Shown one piece after another: positions 24,879 through 31,463 of a stretch of DNA of 38,360 bases; within the stretch, counting starts at the first letter, position 1, and every line of letters begins with the position of its first letter. The translations under genes were made by a program, and so were the position numbers. Source of the stretch: TMED14 sp964475135 (GTDB lineage: Bacteria > Bacteroidota > Bacteroidia > Flavobacteriales > Schleiferiaceae); contig CAYYWL010000015.1 of the NCBI GenBank assembly GCA_964475135.1, positions 1 to 38,360 on the forward strand. The letters run 5' to 3'. The notes under the pieces are model-generated. The model made no database searches, was not told where the DNA came from, and saw nothing but the letters and a program-made list of their open reading frames with translations.

Positions 24879-24886
24879 TACCTTTG
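24879..24886 (+). promoter_or_regulatory. -7 box for the S1/P1 nuclease operon (TACCTTTG)
   Basis: This perfect TAnnTTTG ends 3 bases before the nuclease ATG at 24890, implying a leaderless transcript. It also rules against the longer open frame starting at 24662. Confidence 0.55.
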
Positions 24887-24889
24887 AGC

Positions 24890-25669
24890 ATGCGTCAAAA
24901 ACTACTTGGAATTGTGTTCCTCGCGTGGACCGCGAGCTATTCCGCATTTGGATGGGGACAGACAGGCCACCGCATTGTCGGTGAAATCGCCACTGCGCAT
25001 CTCAAGCCATGTGCCGAAAAAAAAATCACCGCCATCCTTAAGGGTGAGAGCCTAGCGCTCTGCTCGACGTGGATGGACGAAATCAAGTCCGACAAGGCCT
25101 ACGACCACTGGGACGCCTGGCACTACTGTACCATTGGCGACCACCAGACCTATGCAGAAGCCGGCACACCCACCCAAGGCGACATTCTCAGAAAACTCGA
25201 TGAGATCACGCGAGAACTCGAAACCAAAAAGTTTACCCACGGCGGTGAGGACGTCGCAATTAAAGTTCTTGTTCACCTGATCGGCGACCTGCACCAACCT
25301 CTTCACGTGGGCCGAGGGGACGACAAAGGCGGCAACGATGTTAAAATTAAATACTTCGGAAAAAGCAGCAACCTTCACCGCATTTGGGACAGTGAACTCA
25401 TTGACGGACAGCAGCTTTCGTACACCGAATACAGCCAGCACCTCATGCGTACGACTCCGCAAGACCGCGTAAAGCAGTACCAAGGTGGAACCTACCTCGA
25501 CTGGGCCAACGAGTCCAAAGCCCTGCGAATGGCTGGTATTTATCCGCCCGAAGGCGTCGAAAACCTTAGCTACGGCTACGGATACGAGAACTACGCCCGC
25601 CTCGAAGAGCGCCTCGTACAAGCCGGAGTGCGGCTCGCAATGGTCCTGAACCGGATCTACGGATGCTAA
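24890..25669 (+). CDS. Secreted S1/P1-type zinc nuclease
   Basis: This 259-residue single-strand-type nuclease (phospholipase C/P1 nuclease fold) has a signal peptide (MRQKLLGIVFLAWTASYSAFG). Cleavage there exposes Trp22 as the mature N-terminus, and that Trp is a zinc ligand in the family. Other zinc-binding segments are TGHRIVGEIA (about residues 25-34), DAWHY (about 80-84), and the strongly conserved HLIGDLHQPLHVGRGDDKGGND, with NLHRIWDSELI following. It acts in the periplasm or outside, probably scavenging nucleic acids for phosphate and nucleosides. The start at 24890 is fixed by the signal peptide and the promoter box; a much longer frame upstream runs antisense through the acetyltransferase. 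It overlaps the Rrf2 gene by 7 bases. Confidence 0.93.
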   Translation: MRQKLLGIVFLAWTASYSAFGWGQTGHRIVGEIATAHLKPCAEKKITAILKGESLALCSTWMDEIKSDKAYDHWDAWHYCTIGDHQTYAEAGTPTQGDILRKLDEITRELETKKFTHGGEDVAIKVLVHLIGDLHQPLHVGRGDDKGGNDVKIKYFGKSSNLHRIWDSELIDGQQLSYTEYSQHLMRTTPQDRVKQYQGGTYLDWANESKALRMAGIYPPEGVENLSYGYGYENYARLEERLVQAGVRLAMVLNRIYGC

Positions 25670-26136
25670 ACCGCAAGAGCGTCTACGCCCTGCACGCCCT
25701 GCACCGTATGGCGCAGCAGTCGGACGAACGCTTTTCAACGGCCCGACTGGCTGAACTCACGCATAGTCCTCGTCGATTTCTCGAGCAAATCCTCAGAGAA
25801 CTGCGCGAGGCGGACTTGCTTCATTCTGAACCCGGACGCAACGGTGGCTACCAGCTAGCCATGCCCGCAGATCAAATCTCACTTGCGGACATCCTTCGCG
25901 TGGTAGAGGGGCCCATTGCACTTCTTCCCTGCGCGTCGCACCGGTTTTACCAACCGTGCACTGAATGCCCAAACCCATCAGCCTGTGCGGTTCAAGACGC
26001 CCTCGTTCAAGTTCGAAACGAAACCGTACACGCCCTAAAGGCCATTAGTTTGGCTGACCTCGTCGCCCGTGAACACGAACTTGGTTCCGACGTTCGCAGC
26101 ATCCTTCGACCCACACCCTACCTTCGCACCCTATGA
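25663..26136 (+). CDS. Rrf2-family transcriptional regulator
   Basis: This 157-residue Rrf2 winged-helix regulator has the N-terminal YALHALHRMAQ, the recognition region LAELTHSPRRFLEQILRELREADLL and the wing SEPGRNGGYQLAMP. A cysteine cluster follows at residues 90, 99, 102 and 108 (Cys-x8-Cys-x2-Cys-x5-Cys). IscR and NsrR use three such cysteines to hold an iron-sulfur cluster, so this protein may sense Fe-S, redox state or NO; alternatively it may sense cysteine metabolites, as CymR does without cysteines. It sits directly before cystathionine beta-synthase with an ATGA overlap, so control of cysteine metabolism is a reasonable inference. Confidence 0.9.
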   Translation: MLNRKSVYALHALHRMAQQSDERFSTARLAELTHSPRRFLEQILRELREADLLHSEPGRNGGYQLAMPADQISLADILRVVEGPIALLPCASHRFYQPCTECPNPSACAVQDALVQVRNETVHALKAISLADLVAREHELGSDVRSILRPTPYLRTL

Positions 26137-27509
26137 TGACCCGAGAAATTCCGCCCATTTACGAGAACATTTTAGAAACCATCGGACGCACGCCGATGAT
26201 CCGCATGGACGCCTTAGCCAGCGACATTCCGGGCGAAGTCTTTGCGAAGGTTGAGTACTTCAATCCCGGCCACTCGACCAAGGACCGCATGGCCCTTAAA
26301 ATGGTCGAAGACGCCGAGCGCGACGGCCGCCTTAAGCCCGGCGGAACCATCATCGAGTGCACCTCGGGCAATACCGGAATGGGCCTCGCCCTAGCCGCAG
26401 TAGTAAAAGGCTACCGCTTGATTTGCACCATGAGCGACAAGCAGTCCAAAGAGAAAATGGACGTTTTGCGTGCCCTCGGAGCCGAAATCCACGTTTGCCC
26501 CACCAATGTGGCCCCAGATCACCCCGACTCGTACTATTCAGTGGCTCGCCGGTTGAACGCCGAGATCCCGAATTCGTTCTTCCCCAACCAGTACGACAAC
26601 CTCAGCAACCGCCAAGCGCACTACGAATCTACCGGACCCGAAATCTGGGAACAAACTCAAGGCCGCATCACCCACTTCGTCGTTGGCGTCGGAACCGGCG
26701 GAACCATTTCAGGGGTCGCCCAGTACCTCAAAGAAAAGAACCCCGACATTCAAATTTGGGGCGTCGACACCTACGGTTCCGTATTTAAAAAATACCACGA
26801 GACCGGCGAATTTGACCCGCAGGAGATTTACGGCTACATCACAGAGGGCATTGGCGAAGACATTCTGCCAAAAAACGTCGACTTTAGCCTCATTGACCGA
26901 TTCGAAAAGGTCACAGATCGCGATGGCGCCTTGGCAGCACGAGAACTTGCGCGCCGCGAGGGCCTGCTGCTGGGGTATTCGTGCGGTTCCGCCTTTCAAG
27001 GTCTGCGCCAGCTCAAGCACTTGCTGCCCGACGATGCCGTCACCGTCGTCCTCTTTCACGACCACGGAAGCCGCTACGTCGGCAAAATCTACAACGACGA
27101 CTGGATGCGCGAGCGCGGATTCCTTCGCGAAGAGTGGAAGACGCTCGGAGAGGCCGTTCAAGGTCGCGCTGCCCGTCCGTTGGTCACCATCTTCCCTGAA
27201 GAGCCGATCAATAACGCCATTGTTCAGTTCAAGCGATTCGGAATCAGCCAACTCCCCGTGCATGACGGCAATTCGTACGTCGGAAGTCTCACCGAGTCGC
27301 ACGTGATTACGGCCCTCACCTCTGGCGACGGCGGAATCGAGCAACTGGTGCGTACCGTGATGGGCAAACCATTCCCGGTTCTACCCACTACATCTTCCCT
27401 ACTCGACGGAGTCCACGCTATGGGCGAAGCTTTTAACGCACTCATCGTACAGGGAGCAGACGGCGATCATATCGTGAGCAAGCACGACTTACTAGCGCAG
27501 TTAGCCTAA
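26133..27509 (+). CDS. Cystathionine beta-synthase (PLP-dependent) with C-terminal CBS domains
   Basis: The enzyme joins serine (or O-acetylserine) and homocysteine to cystathionine. This 458-residue protein has the PLP Lys50 in NPGHSTKDRMA, the substrate loop TSGNTGMGLA (about residues 84-93), and the phosphate-binding GVGTGGTISG (about 188-197). Residues about 335-458 form a pair of CBS domains (RPLVTIFPEEPINNAIVQFKRFGISQLPV, then MGKPFPVLPTTSSL). CBS modules bind adenosyl ligands and may regulate activity. A cysteine synthase role is an alternative, but the C-terminal domains favour CBS. The start may be ATG 26133 or the adjoining ATG 26136; the first overlaps the Rrf2 stop. Reverse transsulfuration to cysteine is the likely context. 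Confidence 0.9.
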   Translation: MMTREIPPIYENILETIGRTPMIRMDALASDIPGEVFAKVEYFNPGHSTKDRMALKMVEDAERDGRLKPGGTIIECTSGNTGMGLALAAVVKGYRLICTMSDKQSKEKMDVLRALGAEIHVCPTNVAPDHPDSYYSVARRLNAEIPNSFFPNQYDNLSNRQAHYESTGPEIWEQTQGRITHFVVGVGTGGTISGVAQYLKEKNPDIQIWGVDTYGSVFKKYHETGEFDPQEIYGYITEGIGEDILPKNVDFSLIDRFEKVTDRDGALAARELARREGLLLGYSCGSAFQGLRQLKHLLPDDAVTVVLFHDHGSRYVGKIYNDDWMRERGFLREEWKTLGEAVQGRAARPLVTIFPEEPINNAIVQFKRFGISQLPVHDGNSYVGSLTESHVITALTSGDGGIEQLVRTVMGKPFPVLPTTSSLLDGVHAMGEAFNALIVQGADGDHIVSKHDLLAQLA

Positions 27510-27532
27510 TTGGCAAGATTGGCAAGGTTGGC
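27510..27532 (+). repeat. Short tandem repeat, TTGGCAAG(A/G) x 2.5
   Basis: Two 9-base units TTGGCAAGA and TTGGCAAGG and a third partial TTGGC lie immediately after the CBS stop codon. The 234-base spacer 27510-27743 holds this repeat, a nested inverted repeat and the rpsP promoter, and no gene. Confidence 0.7.
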
Positions 27533-27537
27533 TCGTC

Positions 27538-27643
27538 GGCTATTGGTTAGTTGCTCGTAAATAGTTGCTATTAGCGAGGCAAACTGGTTACTTGCTAGAG
27601 ATAAAACCAGTAGCTAGAAGCGAGAAGCTAGAAACCAATAGCC
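27538..27643. repeat. Nested inverted repeat with internal direct repeats
   Basis: The outer arms GGCTATTGGTT (27538-27548) and AACCAATAGCC (27633-27643) are perfect 11-bp complements, 84 bases apart. Inner arms ACTGGTT (27583-27589) and AACCAGT (27605-27611) are perfect 7-bp complements. AGCTAGAA occurs as a direct repeat at 27612 and 27626. The tract is more AT-rich than its surroundings and does not encode a protein. It could be a miniature mobile-element remnant, a family repeat or an RNA structure; the sequence alone does not decide. Confidence 0.65.
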
Positions 27644-27682
27644 AGCAGTCCAAGACTATTTAGCCAATTCAGATTTTTTTAT

Positions 27683-27690
27683 TAATTTTG
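27683..27690 (+). promoter_or_regulatory. -7 box for rpsP-rimM (TAATTTTG)
   Basis: This perfect TAnnTTTG sits after a T-rich stretch, 53 bases before the rpsP ATG. It gives the longest leader among the promoters seen here. Confidence 0.6.
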
Positions 27691-27710
27691 CAGCCCTAAT
27701 CTTAACAACT

Positions 27711-27723
27711 GGGTTTAGGACCC
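27711..27723 (+). promoter_or_regulatory. Small hairpin in the rpsP leader
   Basis: GGGT and ACCC can pair around a 5-base loop 21 bases before the rpsP start. Ribosomal-protein leaders are often structured, but four base pairs are weak evidence. Confidence 0.25.
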
Positions 27724-27743
27724 TTCTAAAACGTTAACTAAAC

Positions 27744-28340
27744 ATGGCAACACGCATTCGCCTTCAACGTCACGGCCGCAAAGGTCGCCCCATCTTCACC
27801 ATCGTAGTAGCTGACAGCCGCGCCAAGCGCGACGGTAAGTTCATCGAGGACTTGGGCCAGTACAACCCCAACACCAACCCCGCGACCATCGACCTCAACT
27901 TTGAGCGTGCTTTGGATTGGATGATGAACGGCGCCGAGCCTAGCAACACTGCCCGCGCAATCCTTTCGTACAAGGGTGTCCTAATGAAGAAGCACCTTCT
28001 TGAGGGTGTTAAAAAGGGCGCATTGACTGTGGAACAAGTTGAAGAGCGCTTCACAAAGTGGTTGAACGACAAGCAGTCATTGGTTGACAACAAAATCACC
28101 AACTTGACCAGTTCAGCTGAGAAAGCAAAGGCCGATCGTCTGAAAGCAGAGGCTGACACCAACGCCAAGCGTGCGGAGGCTGTTGCAGCGAAGTATGCTG
28201 TAGTTGAAGAGGCTCCCGTAGCTGAAGAGGTTGCCGAAGAAGTTGCTGCTGACGAGGCACCTGTAGTTGAGGCAGCCGCTGAAGAGGTTCCTGCCGCAGA
28301 AGCTGCTACCGAAGAGGCTCCCGCAGCCGACGCAGAATAA
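27744..28340 (+). CDS. rpsP: 30S ribosomal protein S16 with long acidic C-terminal extension
   Basis: Residues 1-80 are a standard S16 protein (MATRIRLQRHGRKGRPIFTI, then FIEDLGQYNPNTNP and ERALDWMMNGAEPSNTA), which binds 16S rRNA early in 30S assembly. A helical, basic middle part follows, and then residues about 152-198 are a low-complexity tail of Glu, Ala, Val and Pro in short repeats such as EEVAEEVAADEAP. Bacterial S16 is usually about 80-90 residues; Bacteroidota members are often longer, and this one is 198. It has its own promoter and is followed by rimM 11 bases later. Confidence 0.96.
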   Translation: MATRIRLQRHGRKGRPIFTIVVADSRAKRDGKFIEDLGQYNPNTNPATIDLNFERALDWMMNGAEPSNTARAILSYKGVLMKKHLLEGVKKGALTVEQVEERFTKWLNDKQSLVDNKITNLTSSAEKAKADRLKAEADTNAKRAEAVAAKYAVVEEAPVAEEVAEEVAADEAPVVEAAAEEVPAAEAATEEAPAADAE

Positions 28341-28351
28341 TTTAAACGACC

Positions 28352-28870
28352 GTGGAGGGCTACTTCCAGGTCGGATACGTGCGAAAGAAGCACGGTTTTA
28401 AAGGAGACGTGGTGGTTCGGCTTACGGCCGACGACCCCACACCGTATCAGGGCCTTGACGCGTACTTTGTTGAAGAGCGCGGCAAGGCCCTTCCCTTTTT
28501 TGTGGCAAATTCTCGACTGGTTAAAGCCGACGAAGCCATCGTGCGCTTTGAAGGCATCGATAGCGAGCCGGAATCGCAAGCGCTGGTGGGTCGCGGACTG
28601 TGGCTGCCCGAATCACTGCTTCCGGAACTTGATGACGACCAGTTCTACTACCACGAACTTCCTGGGTTTCGCGTAGTAAATACAGGTGTTGAATCTGAAA
28701 TGAGTTTAGTTCAGGTCGTAGAATACCCCGCGCAAGACCTTTTTGAAATCAAGGTGGACGGACGCGAACATCACGTGCTGATTCCCGTAATTGATCCCTT
28801 TATCGAACGAGTGGACAAGCCCGGGCGCACCATCTACCTCTGCGCTCCAGAGGAACTTTACAACCTCTGA
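28352..28870 (+). CDS. rimM: Ribosome maturation factor RimM
   Basis: RimM assists late 30S assembly and binds S19. The 172-residue protein has the N-terminal RimM domain (FQVGYVRKKHGFKGDVVVRL, residues 5-24, typical of the family) and a C-terminal PRC-barrel half (DLFEIKVDGREHHVLIPVIDPFIERVD). The start is GTG. It follows rpsP as in many bacteria; the usual trmD and rplS are not present downstream. It overlaps the opposing saccharopine dehydrogenase-like gene tail-to-tail by 13 bases, so the last residues of each are encoded on both strands. Confidence 0.94.
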   Translation: MEGYFQVGYVRKKHGFKGDVVVRLTADDPTPYQGLDAYFVEERGKALPFFVANSRLVKADEAIVRFEGIDSEPESQALVGRGLWLPESLLPELDDDQFYYHELPGFRVVNTGVESEMSLVQVVEYPAQDLFEIKVDGREHHVLIPVIDPFIERVDKPGRTIYLCAPEELYNL

Positions 28871-29754
28871 ACCCGCTCGTCGAAGCGGATTCCGCGCGCA
28901 CCAAGCTCATTTAGAATNNNNNNNNNNNNNNNNNNNNNNNNNNNNNNNNNNNNNNNNNNNNNNNNNNNNNNNNNNNNNNNNNNNNNNNNNNNNNNNNNNN
29001 NNNNNNNNNNNNNNNNNCGGTACATAGTGCTGACTCCATCCAAACCGTAGGCGGACTGGTACTTCAGGGAATCGCGGTTGGCGTAGCCTTCAAAGCGTCC
29101 GTAGCCCGGAATGTCAAGAAACTCCGTTCGGCGAAAAACTTGGTGGTAGGGAATGTGCTTGTACTTGCCTTCTTGGATGAAGTGCACGGCCCCACCCGAT
29201 CCCGCCATCACGACGTTTCGGGGGTTCCAGGTGAACTTGTAGGCCCAAGGGTTGGTAGGACTCTCGGGTGCGAGGATTCCGCCACAAAAACTCTCGTAGG
29301 ACGTCACTTTAGCACCTTCACGCTTGAGGCGTTGAAGGATTTCCATGGTCGACATGTGGTCGATTCCGGGATCCACGCCGCATTCGTTGACGAATACTAA
29401 GCCTTTGGCTCGGGCCTCGGCATCAAGCGCCTGCATTTCAGGACTGATGTAGGAGGCAGTTACCAGATGCTTACCCTCACGCACACAACGCTGAGCCACA
29501 GGAAGGTGCATCGTCGCAGGTAGCATAGACACTACGATATCGTGCATTTTCACAATTCGATCGAGCAGATCCTCATTGCGGAGGTCGCCAGATTCAACGG
29601 TGATGTTGGTCAGTGAAGCCGTTTTTCGGGCTAAAGTTTCGGAATCTTGGTCAAATACCGTCACATTCCACGCCGAAGCGTCGGGATGGGTAGCCAAGTA
29701 CTCAATCAGTGGGCCAGCGGACCGGCCAGCTCCTAGGACAGCGATCTTTTTCAC
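28858..29754 (-). CDS. Saccharopine dehydrogenase-like protein, interrupted by an assembly gap
   Basis: From GTG 29754 the protein begins with KKIAVLGAGRSAGPLIEYL, an NAD(P)-binding Rossmann motif. It continues with VESGDLRNEDLL, DIVVSMLPATMHLPVA, NECGVDPGIDHMSTM and SFCGGILAPESPTNPWAYKFTW, all typical of Bacteroidota saccharopine dehydrogenase/reductase proteins. The last 20 residues after the gap (ILNELGARGIRFDERV) fit the C-terminal end of the same family, whose members are usually near 450 residues. About 180-200 residues therefore seem to be hidden in the 100-N gap. The GTG start is preferred over a TTG at 29775 because it places the Rossmann strand at the N-terminus. Substrate and pathway are uncertain. 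Confidence 0.82.
   Translation of the reverse strand: MKKIAVLGAGRSAGPLIEYLATHPDASAWNVTVFDQDSETLARKTASLTNITVESGDLRNEDLLDRIVKMHDIVVSMLPATMHLPVAQRCVREGKHLVTASYISPEMQALDAEARAKGLVFVNECGVDPGIDHMSTMEILQRLKREGAKVTSYESFCGGILAPESPTNPWAYKFTWNPRNVVMAGSGGAVHFIQEGKYKHIPYHQVFRRTEFLDIPGYGRFEGYANRDSLKYQSAYGLDGVSTMYXXXXXXXXXXXXXXXXXXXXXXXXXXXXXXXXXXILNELGARGIRFDERVQRL
28918..29017. other. Assembly gap (100 N) in the saccharopine dehydrogenase-like gene
   Basis: There are exactly 100 unresolved bases. Comparison with the usual family length suggests the true missing stretch is several hundred bases. Confidence 0.98.
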
Positions 29755-29782
29755 AAGGGTCGAATGAGGCCGCAAGGTACCT

Positions 29783-29790
29783 TAATTTTG
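29783..29790 (+). promoter_or_regulatory. -7 box for pckA (TAATTTTG)
   Basis: This perfect TAnnTTTG lies 27 bases before ATG 29818 and 9 bases before an in-frame TTG at 29800. Confidence 0.55.
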
Positions 29791-29817
29791 CATTAACCCT
29801 TGATAACTGACCCCTAC

Positions 29818-31404
29818 ATGAGCCTTACTCAATCTAAAGGCGTTTTAAGCATTTCTGGCTTAGACCGCGCAAGCTTTAGCTACCAGCTTGATCCTCAAAC
29901 ACTGACCCAGCTCGCCCTCGACATGGGCCGCGGAACATTGACCGCCAATGGCGTCCTGAACATCCCCACGGGGAAGTTCACCGGACGGTCCCCAGAAGAC
30001 CGATTCATCGTGCGCGACCAGCATACGGAGGACCGGGTGTGGTGGGGAAAGGTGAACATTCCGTTTGATGCCAACCACTATTCCGCCCTCAAAGCGCGCG
30101 TGCTTGACCACCTCAACGGCAAAAACCTCTATGTTCGCGATGCCTTTGCTGGAGCCGAGCCTTCAGTGCAAATCAGCCTGCGCGTTATCAACGAGTTTCC
30201 CGAGCACAACTTGTTCTGCTATAACATGTTCTTGCGCCCCACTGAAGCGCAGCTCGACGGACTCAATCCCGAGTGGACCATCATTCACGCCCCTAGTTTT
30301 GAGGCGGTTCCAGAGCGCGATGGTACGCGCCAAGGCAACTTCGCCATTCTGAGTTTTGACGACAAAACCATTCTCATTGGCGGAACCGGCTACACCGGTG
30401 AAATGAAAAAAGGAATCTTCAGCGCACTGAACTTCCTTCTGCCTACCCAGCACCAGACGCTACCAATGCACTGTTCAGCCAATCTTGGTGCTGACGGAGC
30501 TACGGCCCTCTTCTTTGGTCTTTCGGGCACTGGCAAAACCACGTTGAGTGCAGACCCCAACCGCCAACTTATCGGCGACGACGAGCACGGCTGGACCCCT
30601 GAGGGACGCGTATTCAACTTTGAAGGCGGCTGCTACGCCAAGGTAATTGACCTCACTGAAGAGAAAGAACCAGACATCTTTCGCGCGATTCGCCCGGGAG
30701 CGCTTCTCGAAAACGTAGTGCTGGACGCCGCAGGCGTTCCGGACTACGAAAACAAGTCGATTACCGAAAACACAAGGGTCTCCTACCCGATTGACTTCAT
30801 CGACAACATCGTGCTTCCGTCGCAAGGCCCTGCCCCAAAGCACATTTTCTTTTTGACGGCAGATGCCTACGGAATCTTGCCCCCGCTCTCAAAGCTCACC
30901 CGTGCCCAATCCGCATACCACTTTATGAGCGGCTACACCGCAAAGGTGGCCGGAACCGAAGCAGGCGTGACCGAACCCAAAGCCGCCTTCTCGGCATGCT
31001 TTGGCGCACCCTTCATGCCCTTGCACCCATCCGAGTACGCTGAAATGCTCATGAACAAGCTCGAAGGTACCGACATTCAAGTGTGGCTCGTAAACACAGG
31101 TTGGACGGGCGGAGCCTACGGCACCGGCCACCGCATTTCGCTTAAAAACACCCGACGCCTTATTCAAGCTGCGATGGGTGGAGAATTGGACAACGCCCCC
31201 ACGGCGACCGACGAGCGCTTTGGACTTGCTCGGATTGCGGAATGCCCTGGAGTTCCCACCGAAATCCTCGATCCGCGCGCCACATGGGCCGACACTGCCG
31301 CCTACGATGCGGGTGCAGCACGTCTTGCGGGCATGTTCCGCGACAACTTCACCAAGTTCGAGGCCGGAACCAGCGACGAAATCAAAGCTGCCGGTCCGCG
31401 CTAA
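29818..31404 (+). CDS. pckA: Phosphoenolpyruvate carboxykinase (ATP)
   Basis: PckA converts oxaloacetate and ATP to phosphoenolpyruvate, CO2 and ADP, the first step of gluconeogenesis. The 528-residue protein shows GKFTGRSPEDRFIV near the N-terminus, the oxaloacetate-binding Arg there, the kinase loop GLSGTGKTTLSADP, the metal-binding DDEHGW, and NFEGGCYAKVI. Further on, TAKVAGTEAGVTEP and NTGWTGGAYGTGHRI are present. These mark the ATP-dependent class. ATG 29818 is preferred; a TTG at 29800 would add six residues. The gene is monocistronic, with its own promoter and a strong terminator. Confidence 0.96.
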   Translation: MSLTQSKGVLSISGLDRASFSYQLDPQTLTQLALDMGRGTLTANGVLNIPTGKFTGRSPEDRFIVRDQHTEDRVWWGKVNIPFDANHYSALKARVLDHLNGKNLYVRDAFAGAEPSVQISLRVINEFPEHNLFCYNMFLRPTEAQLDGLNPEWTIIHAPSFEAVPERDGTRQGNFAILSFDDKTILIGGTGYTGEMKKGIFSALNFLLPTQHQTLPMHCSANLGADGATALFFGLSGTGKTTLSADPNRQLIGDDEHGWTPEGRVFNFEGGCYAKVIDLTEEKEPDIFRAIRPGALLENVVLDAAGVPDYENKSITENTRVSYPIDFIDNIVLPSQGPAPKHIFFLTADAYGILPPLSKLTRAQSAYHFMSGYTAKVAGTEAGVTEPKAAFSACFGAPFMPLHPSEYAEMLMNKLEGTDIQVWLVNTGWTGGAYGTGHRISLKNTRRLIQAAMGGELDNAPTATDERFGLARIAECPGVPTEILDPRATWADTAAYDAGAARLAGMFRDNFTKFEAGTSDEIKAAGPR

Positions 31405-31426
31405 GCGACCGAAGGTGAAACCATAA

Positions 31427-31452
31427 GGCGGGCCCTGCGGCCCGCCTTTTTT
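31427..31452 (+). terminator. Intrinsic terminator of pckA
   Basis: A perfect 8-bp stem GGCGGGCC / GGCCCGCC with the loop CTGC is followed directly by six T. It lies 22 bases after the pckA stop and before convergent phoH. Confidence 0.93.
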
Positions 31453-31463
31453 ATTCCGCCCGA

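Noticed and set aside
24662..24889. N-terminal extension of the S1/P1 nuclease frame
   Set aside because: It runs antisense through the acetyltransferase, and the signal peptide and a perfect promoter box place the start at 24890.
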